From positions 1,364,001 to 1,428,000 of the forward strand of contig JADJXT010000001.1 in assembly GCA_016720115.1 (NCBI GenBank): a stretch of DNA of 64,000 nt, in the 5' to 3' direction. This document shows, piece after piece, positions 51,622 through 59,450 of the stretch; position 1 is the stretch's first letter, and each line of letters begins with the position of its first letter. A program made the translations under genes and the position numbers. The DNA is from Sphingomonadales bacterium. Its GTDB lineage: Bacteria > Pseudomonadota > Alphaproteobacteria > Sphingomonadales > Sphingomonadaceae. The notes beneath the pieces are model-generated. The model had not been told where the DNA came from and made no database searches. It saw only the letters and a list, made by a program, of their open reading frames with translations.

Positions 51622-52185
51622 TCACAACGCCCGCACCAGCTTTGCCGCACGCGCAATCCAGGCCGGGTCGGCCACCACCTGTTGCCGCGCACCCGCCGCA
51701 AGGGGGAGAAGGTGCAGCTTGCCATCCTCGCGCCCCAACAGCCTTCCGAACAGGAAGCGCCCAACAGGGCGGGGCACCAGAACGTCGCAGTTGAGCGCTT
51801 CGGCAAAGCGTTCAGGCGGCAATTGTTCGCACCACACCTCATCGCCCCGGCGATAATCGCCAATGCTGTCCATGACGCGCAGCCCGACCATTTCACCCAT
51901 CAGGCGCGGCGCGACAAGGGTGTCCGCCTGTGTCGGCGCCTGCACGCCATCGATGCCTAGATGGGCGGCGACAGCCAGTTCCTCTTGATCGGGCAATTGC
52001 ACCAGTTCGCTGGCATCCACGCCCAAAGCGCTGGCGATGCGGTTGAGCCAATCGAGCGACAGGGTGCGCGTGCCGGTTTCGAGCCGCCCTATCGTCTGCG
52101 CTGTCGTTGGCGGGTCGCAGCGTTCGGCGACATCGAGCAGGGTATATCCCTTTGCACGGCGGACTTCGCGAATTCGATGCAGCAT
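51622..52185 (-). CDS. XRE-family transcriptional regulator
   Basis: A 187-residue regulator. An N-terminal helix-turn-helix (about residues 1-58; IREVRRAKGYTLLDVAERC and QTIGRLETGTRTLSLDWLNRIASALG) is followed by a domain of about 110 residues. In that domain DSIGDYRRGDEVW and DVLVPRP loosely recall S24 (LexA/CI) C-terminal folds; no catalytic pair is confirmed. It is divergent from the DUF6456 gene, with an operator-like palindrome 16 bases before its start. Repression of itself and of that gene is likely. Confidence 0.85.
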   Translation of the reverse strand: MLHRIREVRRAKGYTLLDVAERCDPPTTAQTIGRLETGTRTLSLDWLNRIASALGVDASELVQLPDQEELAVAAHLGIDGVQAPTQADTLVAPRLMGEMVGLRVMDSIGDYRRGDEVWCEQLPPERFAEALNCDVLVPRPVGRFLFGRLLGREDGKLHLLPLAAGARQQVVADPAWIARAAKLVRAL

Positions 52186-52200
52186 GATGCAGGCTTTCAG

Positions 52201-52231
52201 ATAACCAAATAGGTTTTCACTGTCCTACATA
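52201..52231. promoter_or_regulatory. Operator-like palindrome plus 13-nt element in the XRE/DUF6456 divergon
   Basis: ATAACC-AAATA-GGTTTT at 52201-52217 is followed by ACTGTCCTACATA at 52219-52231, oriented toward the DUF6456 gene. Both parts are shared with the endolysin upstream region (42192-42220), though in the other order. The palindrome lies close to the XRE start, fitting autorepression. Confidence 0.7.
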
Positions 52232-52278
52232 AATCGCCAAATGGCAAGAGGGCATTTCACCGATTCGAAGGAGCCCCC

Positions 52279-52800
52279 ATGCCACGCCGCACTACAGCCG
52301 CCGAACCCGCAAAATTTCGTGACCCGCGCCTGCTCGTCGAACGCGCGCTTCCCGATCTTGCGGAAAACGCATCAACCCGGAGAGCGAGGCGAACGGTCAC
52401 CGTCAACCTGTCCGAATCGCCGCTTTCATGGCTGCACGCGCATGGCCATCTGACGGACCGGCAATTGCTGGCCGGGGAAAAATTGCGCGGCGACTATGAA
52501 AGTGCCTGCCTTGGGCCGCGAACCACGATGGTTTGGGATTCCTCGCCGGTGTCGCGCGGCAAACGCGGCGCGCCATCGCCCTGCACGCCCACCGAGCATG
52601 CACTGCATGCCAAACAGCGTTTCGACGGCGCGCTTGCGGCATTGGGGCGCGATCTTTCCGATATCGCATGGCGCGTCATCTGCGCAGGTGAGGGGATTCC
52701 GGTGGCAGAAAAGGCGATGGGATGGCCGCTGCGTTCGGGCAAGCTGGTGCTGCGCATCGCGCTCGACCGGCTGGCGGATTATTACCGGCTGCCGGGGTGA
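52279..52800 (+). CDS. DUF6456 domain protein, possible gene-transfer-agent regulator (GafZ-like)
   Basis: A 173-residue basic protein. A central region has SESPLSWLHAHGHLTDRQLLAGEKLRGDYE, and the C-terminal part AWRVICAGEGIPVAEKAMGWP with RSGKLVLRIALDRLADYY fits DUF6456. As I recall, this domain forms the C-terminal part of the Rhodobacter activator GafA and its Caulobacter counterpart GafZ, which switch on gene-transfer-agent genes. It has AAGGAG five bases before the ATG. The link is supported by the shared upstream element with the lysis genes, but the family match is from memory. Confidence 0.78.
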   Translation: MPRRTTAAEPAKFRDPRLLVERALPDLAENASTRRARRTVTVNLSESPLSWLHAHGHLTDRQLLAGEKLRGDYESACLGPRTTMVWDSSPVSRGKRGAPSPCTPTEHALHAKQRFDGALAALGRDLSDIAWRVICAGEGIPVAEKAMGWPLRSGKLVLRIALDRLADYYRLPG

Positions 52801-52825
52801 ATGTTTCAATAATAGCTACCAACTT

Positions 52826-52912
52826 CGTCATTCCCGCGAAGGCGGGAATCCATCACCGGCGATAGAAATTTGATCGGTGGGTGATGGACCCCCGCCTTCG
52901 CGGGGGTGACGA
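52826..52912. repeat. Intergenic palindromic repeat, 87-bp subfamily
   Basis: A copy starting CGTCATTCCCGCGAAGGCGG and ending CGCGGGGGTGACGA, the interior AGAAATTTGATCGG being slightly different. It fills the gap between the DUF6456 gene and the ABC-F gene, whose stop codons converge on it. Confidence 0.85.
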
Positions 52913-52936
52913 ACAGAAGATTTCAGACTGTGGGAC

Positions 52937-54727
52937 TCAACTGGCCATCCCCTCCACCATCTCCGCCAGTTCCAGCCAGCGCTCCTCAGCGGCATCCTTT
53001 TCGGCGCGCCATTTTTCGATCTGCGCCGTCAGTTCGGAAAAGCGCGCCGGATTGCGGCTGTACAGGCCCGCATCCGACATTTCATCTTCCGCCTTGGCAA
53101 TTGCCGCTTCGATCTCCTCGATCCGCCCCGGCAGCAAATCGTAATCGCGCTGGTCCTTGTATGACAGCTTGGCCGATTTGGGCGGCGGAGGCGCAGCAGG
53201 TGCAGGGGTCGCCTTCTGCGCTTTGGTAGCATATTGCGGCCTCCGGTCGCGCTTCGCCTCCCAGTCGGCATAGCCACCGGCGATGATATCGACCTTGCCC
53301 GACCCGTCGAGGCCCAGCGTCAGCGTCACCGTTCGGTCGAGGAAGTCGCGGTCGTGGCTGACGATCAGCACGGTGCCTTCATAATCGGCGATCACTTCCT
53401 GCAACAGGTCGAGCGTTTCGAGGTCGAGATCGTTGGTCGGCTCGTCGAGCACCAGCAGGTTCGCCTCGCGCGCAAATTCGCGGGCGAGTAGCAGGCGCGA
53501 GCGCTCGCCGCCCGAAAGCGTGCCGATCCGCGCCTCGACCAGATTGGGATCGAAGAGGAATTCCTTGAGATAGCCCTGGATATGCTTTTTGTGCCCGCGC
53601 ACGGTGATCCAGTCGCTGCCGTCTGCCAGCACGTCGCGCACCCGCTTTTCGGGCGCCAGCAGCTTGCGCTGCTGATCGATGATGATGCCGGTCAGCGTCT
53701 TGGACAGGGCGATCTTGCCCTCGTCGGGCTGCATCTCGCCGGTGAGCATCCGGATCAGCGTCGTCTTGCCGGTGCCGTTCGCGCCGACGATGCCGATGCG
53801 GTCGCCGCGCTGGATGCGCAGGGTGAAGTCGCGGATGATCCGCCGTTCGCCAAAATTCTTGGCTACACCCTCTGCGGCGATCACCGTCTTGGTCTTCACC
53901 TCGTCGGTGGCGGCAGCGAGCTTGGCGGTGCCCTGCGGCCCCAGCATCGCGGCGCATTGCGCACGCATTTCCATCAGCTTGGCAAGGCGGCCCTGGTTGC
54001 GCTTGCGCCGTGCAGTAACTCCGCGTTCGAGCCAGTGCGCTTCGATCTTCAGCTTTGCATCGAGCCGTTCGGCGGCGCGGGCTTCCTCGGCATAGACCGC
54101 CTCCATCCACGCCTCATAACCGCCAAAGCCGATTTCGTTGCGGCGCAGGGCGCCCCGGTCGAGCCACAAAGTTTGCCGGGTCAGCCGGGTCAGGAAGGTG
54201 CGGTCGTGGCTGATGACGATGAACGCGCCCTTGTAGCGCGTCAGCCAGTCCTCAAGCCATTCGATCGCGCCAAGATCGAGATGGTTGGTCGGCTCGTCGA
54301 GCAGCAGCAGGTCGGGCTCGCTCGCCAGCGCGCGGCAGATCGCGGCGCGACGGCGTTCGCCCCCCGAAGCGGTTTTGGCCTCGCGGTCGAGATCGATGCC
54401 CAACTGGTCGGCAATCGCGCGGATTTCATGCTCCGGCGGCGCGCGCTCGCCCGACAGGCAATAGTCGATCAGCCTGTCGAAGGGCGCGAAATCGGGGTCC
54501 TGTTCGAGCATCACGATATTGGTGCCGGGAACGACGGTGCGCTTGCCCCGGTCGGCATCGATGCGACCCGCGATCAGCTTCAACAGCGTCGTCTTTCCCG
54601 CGCCGTTGCGCCCGATCAGCGCGAGCCGGTCGCGCGGGCCGATATGGACATCGATGTCGCTGAACAGCCAGCCAGAGCCTTGCTGCAGCGCCAGGTCTTC
54701 ATAGGAAAGGATCGGTGGGGCGGACAT
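52937..54727 (-). CDS. ABC-F family ATPase (Uup-like)
   Basis: A 596-residue soluble tandem ATPase. Walker A motifs are GRNGAGKTT and GANGTGKTT; signature motifs are SGGERRRA and SGGERSRL; Walker B ends LLDEPTNHLD and VLDEPTNDLD. A C-terminal coiled-coil domain (about 520-596) is like Uup. ABC-F proteins act on ribosomes or rescue translation; Uup has also been linked to DNA repair. ATG at 54727 is preferred; 23 earlier codons in frame show no homology. Confidence 0.92.
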   Translation of the reverse strand: MSAPPILSYEDLALQQGSGWLFSDIDVHIGPRDRLALIGRNGAGKTTLLKLIAGRIDADRGKRTVVPGTNIVMLEQDPDFAPFDRLIDYCLSGERAPPEHEIRAIADQLGIDLDREAKTASGGERRRAAICRALASEPDLLLLDEPTNHLDLGAIEWLEDWLTRYKGAFIVISHDRTFLTRLTRQTLWLDRGALRRNEIGFGGYEAWMEAVYAEEARAAERLDAKLKIEAHWLERGVTARRKRNQGRLAKLMEMRAQCAAMLGPQGTAKLAAATDEVKTKTVIAAEGVAKNFGERRIIRDFTLRIQRGDRIGIVGANGTGKTTLIRMLTGEMQPDEGKIALSKTLTGIIIDQQRKLLAPEKRVRDVLADGSDWITVRGHKKHIQGYLKEFLFDPNLVEARIGTLSGGERSRLLLAREFAREANLLVLDEPTNDLDLETLDLLQEVIADYEGTVLIVSHDRDFLDRTVTLTLGLDGSGKVDIIAGGYADWEAKRDRRPQYATKAQKATPAPAAPPPPKSAKLSYKDQRDYDLLPGRIEEIEAAIAKAEDEMSDAGLYSRNPARFSELTAQIEKWRAEKDAAEERWLELAEMVEGMAS

Positions 54728-54790
54728 GGTGCGCGGCGGATAGGGGGAAGGGCGTGTTACGACAACCCATTTCCGTATTGAACCGTCAGG

Positions 54791-54900
54791 TGTCATTCCC
54801 GCGAAAGCGGGAATCCACGGACCGCTATTGCGGTTTATACAGCAGTGAGTGGTTAAACTTGAAAGTCAGGCCATGGATTCCCGCTTTCGCGGAAATGACA
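54791..54900. repeat. Intergenic palindromic repeat, longer subfamily
   Basis: It begins TGTCATTCCCGCGAAAGCGG and ends TTCGCGGAAATGACA, with inner CAGGCCATGGA as in the copy at 40932-41024. It lies in the divergent space between the ABC-F and aminotransferase genes. Confidence 0.8.
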
Positions 54901-54952
54901 AACTGCAGGTAAGGTAGTTGACGCAGTTTGCCCGCTACAGCAAAGCCGCTTC

Positions 54953-55810
54953 ATGCGCACAGTCTATCTCAACGGCCAATACCTCCCCGAAAGCGAAGCC
55001 AGGGTGTCGGTTTTCGACCGCGGCTTCCTGTTTGCCGATGCGGTTTATGAGGTGGTGTCGGTTATCGACGGCAGGCTGATCGATTTCGAAGGCCATGTCG
55101 CGCGGCTGCACCGCTCGATGGCGGAATTGCGGATGCCGCAGCTGCCAGAGCGGGAAGAGTTGCTCGAAATGTGCCGCGAACTCGCTGCACGCAACGCTCT
55201 TGTCGAAGGCATGATCTATTTCGAGGTTACCCGCGGCAACCCCGGCGACCGCGACTTCCTGTTCCCTTCGGTCGACCTGCCACCTACGATTGTCGGCTTC
55301 ACCCAGAACGCCGCGCTGGTTGACCGGCCGCAGGCGGAAAGCGGGGTATCGGTGGTGACGTTGCCCGATCGCCGCTGGCAGATGGCGCATGTGAAGACCA
55401 CGCAACTGCTCTACGCCTCGCTGATGAAGGTAGAGGCCAAAGCGCAGGGTGCCGACGATGCCTGGCTGGTGCGCGACGGCTTGGTCACCGAAGGCACCTC
55501 GCAAAATGCGCATATCGTGACGAAAGAGGGAAAGCTGATCACCCACCCGCTTGATAGCAGCATCCTGCACGGCATCACGCAGACCGCCGTCCTCGAACTT
55601 GCGCGGCAGGGTGTGGTCGAAGTGGAAACGCGTGCCTTCACCGTACAAGAGGCAAAAGATGCCGCCGAGGCGATGGTCACCGCCGCCTCTGCGTTCGTCC
55701 TTCCGGTCACCCGTATAGACGGCGTTCAGCTTGGGGATGGCAAATGCGGGCCGATCACGCGGAAATTGCGCGAAACCTATATCGAGTTTGCGCGCAACTC
55801 CGCGATCTGA
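54953..55810 (+). CDS. D-amino acid aminotransferase (class IV, Dat-like)
   Basis: A 285-residue PLP enzyme of fold type IV. VFDRGFLFADAVYEVVSVIDG opens the fold, the PLP-lysine lies in the HVKTTQLLYAS region, and EGTSQN is the phosphate-binding block. Length and motifs fit D-alanine aminotransferase, which makes D-Glu or D-Ala for the cell wall; a branched-chain aminotransferase is less likely. Confidence 0.88.
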   Translation: MRTVYLNGQYLPESEARVSVFDRGFLFADAVYEVVSVIDGRLIDFEGHVARLHRSMAELRMPQLPEREELLEMCRELAARNALVEGMIYFEVTRGNPGDRDFLFPSVDLPPTIVGFTQNAALVDRPQAESGVSVVTLPDRRWQMAHVKTTQLLYASLMKVEAKAQGADDAWLVRDGLVTEGTSQNAHIVTKEGKLITHPLDSSILHGITQTAVLELARQGVVEVETRAFTVQEAKDAAEAMVTAASAFVLPVTRIDGVQLGDGKCGPITRKLRETYIEFARNSAI

Positions 55811-55828
55811 TCCGCAGAAGGAGTATCT

Positions 55829-56539
55829 ATGCGCAAGCTGATTATCGCCGCACTTTTGGCAACCGGCAGCATCACGGGGCAAGCAATGGCAACCGAAGTC
55901 CACATCACCGCAACCAATCCCGTCATCGACCTTTCGGTGACCGAATATATCGAAGCGACGCCGGACGTTGCCAGTTTCTCGACCGGCGTGCAGACGCTGG
56001 CCCCGACCGCGAATGAAGCCGTCCGCCAGAACAACACGCAGATGGCCGCCGTTATCGCGCGCCTCAAGAAACTCGGAATCGCTGACAAGGATATCCAGAC
56101 GACGCAGATATCCTTGAACCAGCAATATGATTACAATGAAGGGCGGCAGGTTTTTCGCGGGTTTGAGGCCAGCAACACCGTCACCGCCAAGCTGCGCGAC
56201 CTGAAGAAATTGCCGCAATTCCTCGATGCGCTGGCCAGCGATGGCGCGACCAATTTCAACGGGCCGAGCTTCTCGGTCGATGACGACAGCAAGCTGAAGG
56301 AAAGCGCGCGCGACAAGGCGTGGGACAGTGCGATGAAACGCGCCAGCGCGATTGCGCGCAAGGCTGGCTACACCAACGCCCGCGTGCTGCGCGTCGAAGA
56401 ACAGTCCGGCGATTTCGGCGGGCATCCGATGCCGGTGATGGCGGTGCGCGAACAATCCTCGGCCAAGGATACGCCGATTGCCCCCGGGCAAGTCCGCATC
56501 GGATCGACGATGAGCTTCACCTTTGAAATGGTGAAGTGA
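55829..56539 (+). CDS. SIMPL domain (DUF541) exported protein
   Basis: A 236-residue protein with a signal peptide (about 1-22, ending AMA). The DUF541/SIMPL body follows: PVIDLSVTEYIEATPDVASFSTGVQT, KDIQTTQISLNQQYDYNEG and the final GSTMSFTFEM strand. The family is periplasmic, stress-related and not understood in detail. AAGGAG precedes the ATG. It may share a transcript with the aminotransferase 18 bases upstream. Confidence 0.88.
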   Translation: MRKLIIAALLATGSITGQAMATEVHITATNPVIDLSVTEYIEATPDVASFSTGVQTLAPTANEAVRQNNTQMAAVIARLKKLGIADKDIQTTQISLNQQYDYNEGRQVFRGFEASNTVTAKLRDLKKLPQFLDALASDGATNFNGPSFSVDDDSKLKESARDKAWDSAMKRASAIARKAGYTNARVLRVEEQSGDFGGHPMPVMAVREQSSAKDTPIAPGQVRIGSTMSFTFEMVK

Positions 56540-56626
56540 AGCGTGGCGAAGAGCGGTTTTATCCTTACCAAATCCTTGACGCGCCGTTCAGACTCGGTTC
56601 AATGCGGCGCGTCTAACAGGGGTCGC

Positions 56627-56926
56627 ATGAAACACGCTGTCCTGCTCCTACTTGCTGCTGCGCTCGGCTCTGCGGGCATCACTGCATCTGTCGATGCCCG
56701 CAAGCGCGACGATCAGGGCAAGGCGCGTGAGCAGATGAACTCGGGCAAGGTGCTCTCGCTGCGCGAGATTGAAGGGCGCGTCGTTCCCCGGATGCGCGGC
56801 ATGGAATATCTCGGCCCCGAATATGATGGCAATGCCCAGGTTTATCGCCTGAAATTCATCGATTCGGGCCGCGTCATCTTTGTTGACGTCGATGCCCGTT
56901 CGGGCAGCGTATTGCGCCAGCGCTAG
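56627..56926 (+). CDS. Small exported PepSY-type protein
   Basis: A 99-residue protein with a signal peptide (about 1-24) and a compact domain (VLSLREIEGRVVPRMRGMEYLGPEYD, VYRLKFIDSGRVIFVDVDARSGSVL) typical of PepSY domains. It starts well before the response regulator gene (82-base gap) on the same strand. Such genes often precede two-component systems and may modulate the sensor in the periplasm. That role is inferred from context. Confidence 0.8.
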   Translation: MKHAVLLLLAAALGSAGITASVDARKRDDQGKAREQMNSGKVLSLREIEGRVVPRMRGMEYLGPEYDGNAQVYRLKFIDSGRVIFVDVDARSGSVLRQR

Positions 56927-57008
56927 GCCGCAGCCTTTGGTTTGCGCCTGCCGTTCAATCTGTTATCTCCGGTAAATCGAAAATAACCATAGGGAGCAAG
57001 GAAGCGAT

Positions 57009-57674
57009 ATGCGCATCCTGATCGTGGAAGACGAACCGACACTGGGTCAGCAACTCAAATCGACGCTGGAAGGCGCGGGCTATGCCGTTGACCTGTCGAC
57101 CGATGGCGAAGACGGCCATTTCATGGGCTCCACCGAAAATTACGATGCGATCATCCTCGATCTTGGCTTGCCCGAGGTCGACGGGCTGACCGTGCTCGAC
57201 CGCTGGCGGCGCGAGGGCAAGAAATTTCCCGTACTGGTGCTGACGGCGCGCGATAGCTGGTCGGACAAGGTGGCCGGTCTTGATGCCGGTGCCGACGATT
57301 ATCTGGCCAAGCCATTTCAGACCGAAGAACTGATCGCCCGCCTGCGCGCGCTTATCCGCCGCGCCTCGGGCAATGCTTCGTCAGAACTGATGGCGGGCGA
57401 CGTGCGCCTCGATACCCGTTCTGGCCGCGTCACGCTCAATGGTGAGCCGGTGAAGCTGACCGCGCAGGAATATAAGCTGCTGTCCTACCTGATGCACCAT
57501 AAGGGCAAGGTCGTCAGCCGTACCGAGCTGATCGAGCATATTTACGACCAGGATTTCGATCGCGATTCGAACACCATCGAGGTGTTCGTCACCCGCATCC
57601 GCAAGAAACTGGGGCAGGACGTGATTTCGACCATTCGCGGCCTCGGCTATAGCCTGGAAGAACCGCGCGGCTGA
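57009..57674 (+). CDS. OmpR-family response regulator
   Basis: A 221-residue two-domain regulator. The receiver has the acidic pair near the start, phospho-acceptor Asp51 and Lys in DDYLAKPF. The C-terminal winged helix (LTAQEYKLLSYLMHHKGKVVSRTELIEHIY, TIEVFVTRIRKKLG) binds DNA. GGGAGCAAGGAAG precedes the ATG. The sensor gene begins four bases later; the pair resembles PhoP/PhoQ-type systems. Confidence 0.95.
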   Translation: MRILIVEDEPTLGQQLKSTLEGAGYAVDLSTDGEDGHFMGSTENYDAIILDLGLPEVDGLTVLDRWRREGKKFPVLVLTARDSWSDKVAGLDAGADDYLAKPFQTEELIARLRALIRRASGNASSELMAGDVRLDTRSGRVTLNGEPVKLTAQEYKLLSYLMHHKGKVVSRTELIEHIYDQDFDRDSNTIEVFVTRIRKKLGQDVISTIRGLGYSLEEPRG

Positions 57675-57678
57675 CATC

Positions 57679-59067
57679 ATGGCGGAAGAAGCGGGCCAGG
57701 TTGCTCCGGTAACGACAGCAGACAAGCCCGCGCGCGGCACCGGTTCCTTGAGCCGGCGCATGATCATCATTGCCGCCGGCTGGATAACCCTGCTGCTGAT
57801 CGCGGGCGGACTGGCGCTGGACCGGGTGCTGGTCAACGCGGTGTCCGACAATTTTGACGACCAGATGGAATATGTGCTGACGGCCATGATCGCCTCGGCC
57901 GAAATCGGGCCGGATGGTGAGGTGCGGCTCAATCGCCCCTTGGGCGACCAGCGTTTCCTTGAACCCAATAGCGGGCTGTACTGGCAGATCAGCGGCAAGG
58001 GCAAAATGCCGTTCCCGTCGCGCTCGCTGTGGGACCGGACGTTGCGGGTCGATCTGAGCCACAATGATGCCGAACCGCATTTCCGATCCAGCGAAGAGTT
58101 TTCCGGCGAGCCGCTGCGGATCGTCGAGCGTGCGATTGTGCTGCCCGATAGCGACACGCGCTGGACATTCATGGTTGCGCAAAGCCGCGAGAGTGTTGAC
58201 GCCCAGATCACCGAATTGCGCACTGTGTTGGCGACTGCCTTTGCCGTGCTGGCGTTCGGGCTGATCATCATGGCGGCGCTGCAGACCTTTTACGGGCTGT
58301 GGCCGCTTCGCGACGTGCGGCGCGAAATTGCGGCGATGCGCAGTGGTAAGCAGCATCGAATCCAAGAAGCATTGCCCGATGAAGTCATGCCAATGGTAAG
58401 TGAACTCAATGAGTTGCTGGATCATAATGAGAAACAGGCTGAAGAGGCGCGGCGCCATGCAGGCAATCTGGCCCATGCGCTGAAAACGCCGCTGACGGTG
58501 ATCATGAACAGCGCCACGGCGCAGGCGCCCGACCTTTCCGAAACGGTAATCCGCGAAGCAACGACGATGCGGCGGCAGGTCGACCACCATCTGGCGCGCG
58601 CGCGCGCTGTCGGGCGGCGCGGGCATAGCCACAGCCGGGCGGAGGTCTGGCAGAGCCTCGAATCGGTCGAGCGCGCCGTCGGGCGGCTCTATCGGCATGT
58701 CCGCCTCGACATGGCGGGCAACAAGGAAGTCACCGTGCGGGTAGAGCGGCAGGATCTGGACGAAATGATCGGCAACCTCGTCGAGAACGCAGCCAAATAT
58801 GGCGGTGGTAGCGTTTTCGTGACCGTTGAGGATCAGGGCGACATGGTTGGCATCATCATCGAGGATGACGGTCGCGGCATTCCCGAAAAGGATCGCGCCC
58901 GCATCTTCGACCGCGGTGTGCGGCTGGACAGCGGCAAGCCGGGAACCGGGCTGGGCATGGCCATCGTGCGCGACGTTGCCGAAATCTACAATGGCACCAT
59001 CGAACTCGACGAGAGCGAGGATATGGGCGGGCTTTTGGTGCGCTTGAGGTTACCCAAGGCGCTCTAA
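57679..59067 (+). CDS. Sensor histidine kinase
   Basis: A 462-residue membrane kinase. Two membrane helices (about 31-50 and 178-200) flank a periplasmic sensor of about 125 residues. The HAMP-like linker leads to the phospho-His in GNLAHALKTPLTV, the N box NLVENAAKYG, G1 DDGRGIP and G2 GTGLGMAI. AHALKTPL (rather than HELRTPL) is typical of PhoQ/QseC-like kinases. Its signal is unknown; the PepSY protein upstream may take part. The stop overlaps the end of the convergent chorismate mutase by four bases. Confidence 0.94.
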   Translation: MAEEAGQVAPVTTADKPARGTGSLSRRMIIIAAGWITLLLIAGGLALDRVLVNAVSDNFDDQMEYVLTAMIASAEIGPDGEVRLNRPLGDQRFLEPNSGLYWQISGKGKMPFPSRSLWDRTLRVDLSHNDAEPHFRSSEEFSGEPLRIVERAIVLPDSDTRWTFMVAQSRESVDAQITELRTVLATAFAVLAFGLIIMAALQTFYGLWPLRDVRREIAAMRSGKQHRIQEALPDEVMPMVSELNELLDHNEKQAEEARRHAGNLAHALKTPLTVIMNSATAQAPDLSETVIREATTMRRQVDHHLARARAVGRRGHSHSRAEVWQSLESVERAVGRLYRHVRLDMAGNKEVTVRVERQDLDEMIGNLVENAAKYGGGSVFVTVEDQGDMVGIIIEDDGRGIPEKDRARIFDRGVRLDSGKPGTGLGMAIVRDVAEIYNGTIELDESEDMGGLLVRLRLPKAL

Positions 59068-59354
59068 CCGGCCCCATCCCGGATCCGCTCATGGTGGCGG
59101 ATCACTTCGTCAATGATGAAGCGCAGGAATTTCTCCGTAAAATCGGGATCGAGATTGGCATCCTTGGCCAATTGTCGCATCCGCTCGATCTGCCGTTCTT
59201 CGCGCCCCGGATCGGCGGGGGGCAAGTTGGTCGTCGCCTTATACTCGCCGACCGCCTGCGTGATCTTGAACCGCTCGGCGAGCATGAACACGAGTGCGGC
59301 ATCGATATTGTCGATGCTTTCGCGATACCGGGTGAGCCTGTCGTCCTGTGCCAT
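59064..59354 (-). CDS. Chorismate mutase (AroQ type)
   Basis: A 96-residue all-helical mutase converting chorismate to prephenate. LTRYRESIDNIDAALVFMLAERFKITQAVGEYKA shows the AroQ-type helix with its active-site Arg and Lys, and PADPGREERQIERMRQLA continues the family pattern. ATG at 59354 has GGAAC just upstream; starts at 59366 or further upstream are possible. It is divergent from the prenyl synthase. Confidence 0.92.
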   Translation of the reverse strand: MAQDDRLTRYRESIDNIDAALVFMLAERFKITQAVGEYKATTNLPPADPGREERQIERMRQLAKDANLDPDFTEKFLRFIIDEVIRHHERIRDGAG

Positions 59355-59450
59355 CGCCCGTTCCATGCCGTGCCACAGCGCGACAGGCAAGCGGCATATC
59401 ATCATTTACACTTGCGTGCAGGCACGCCGCTTGCCAAGGCTTTGGACGAT

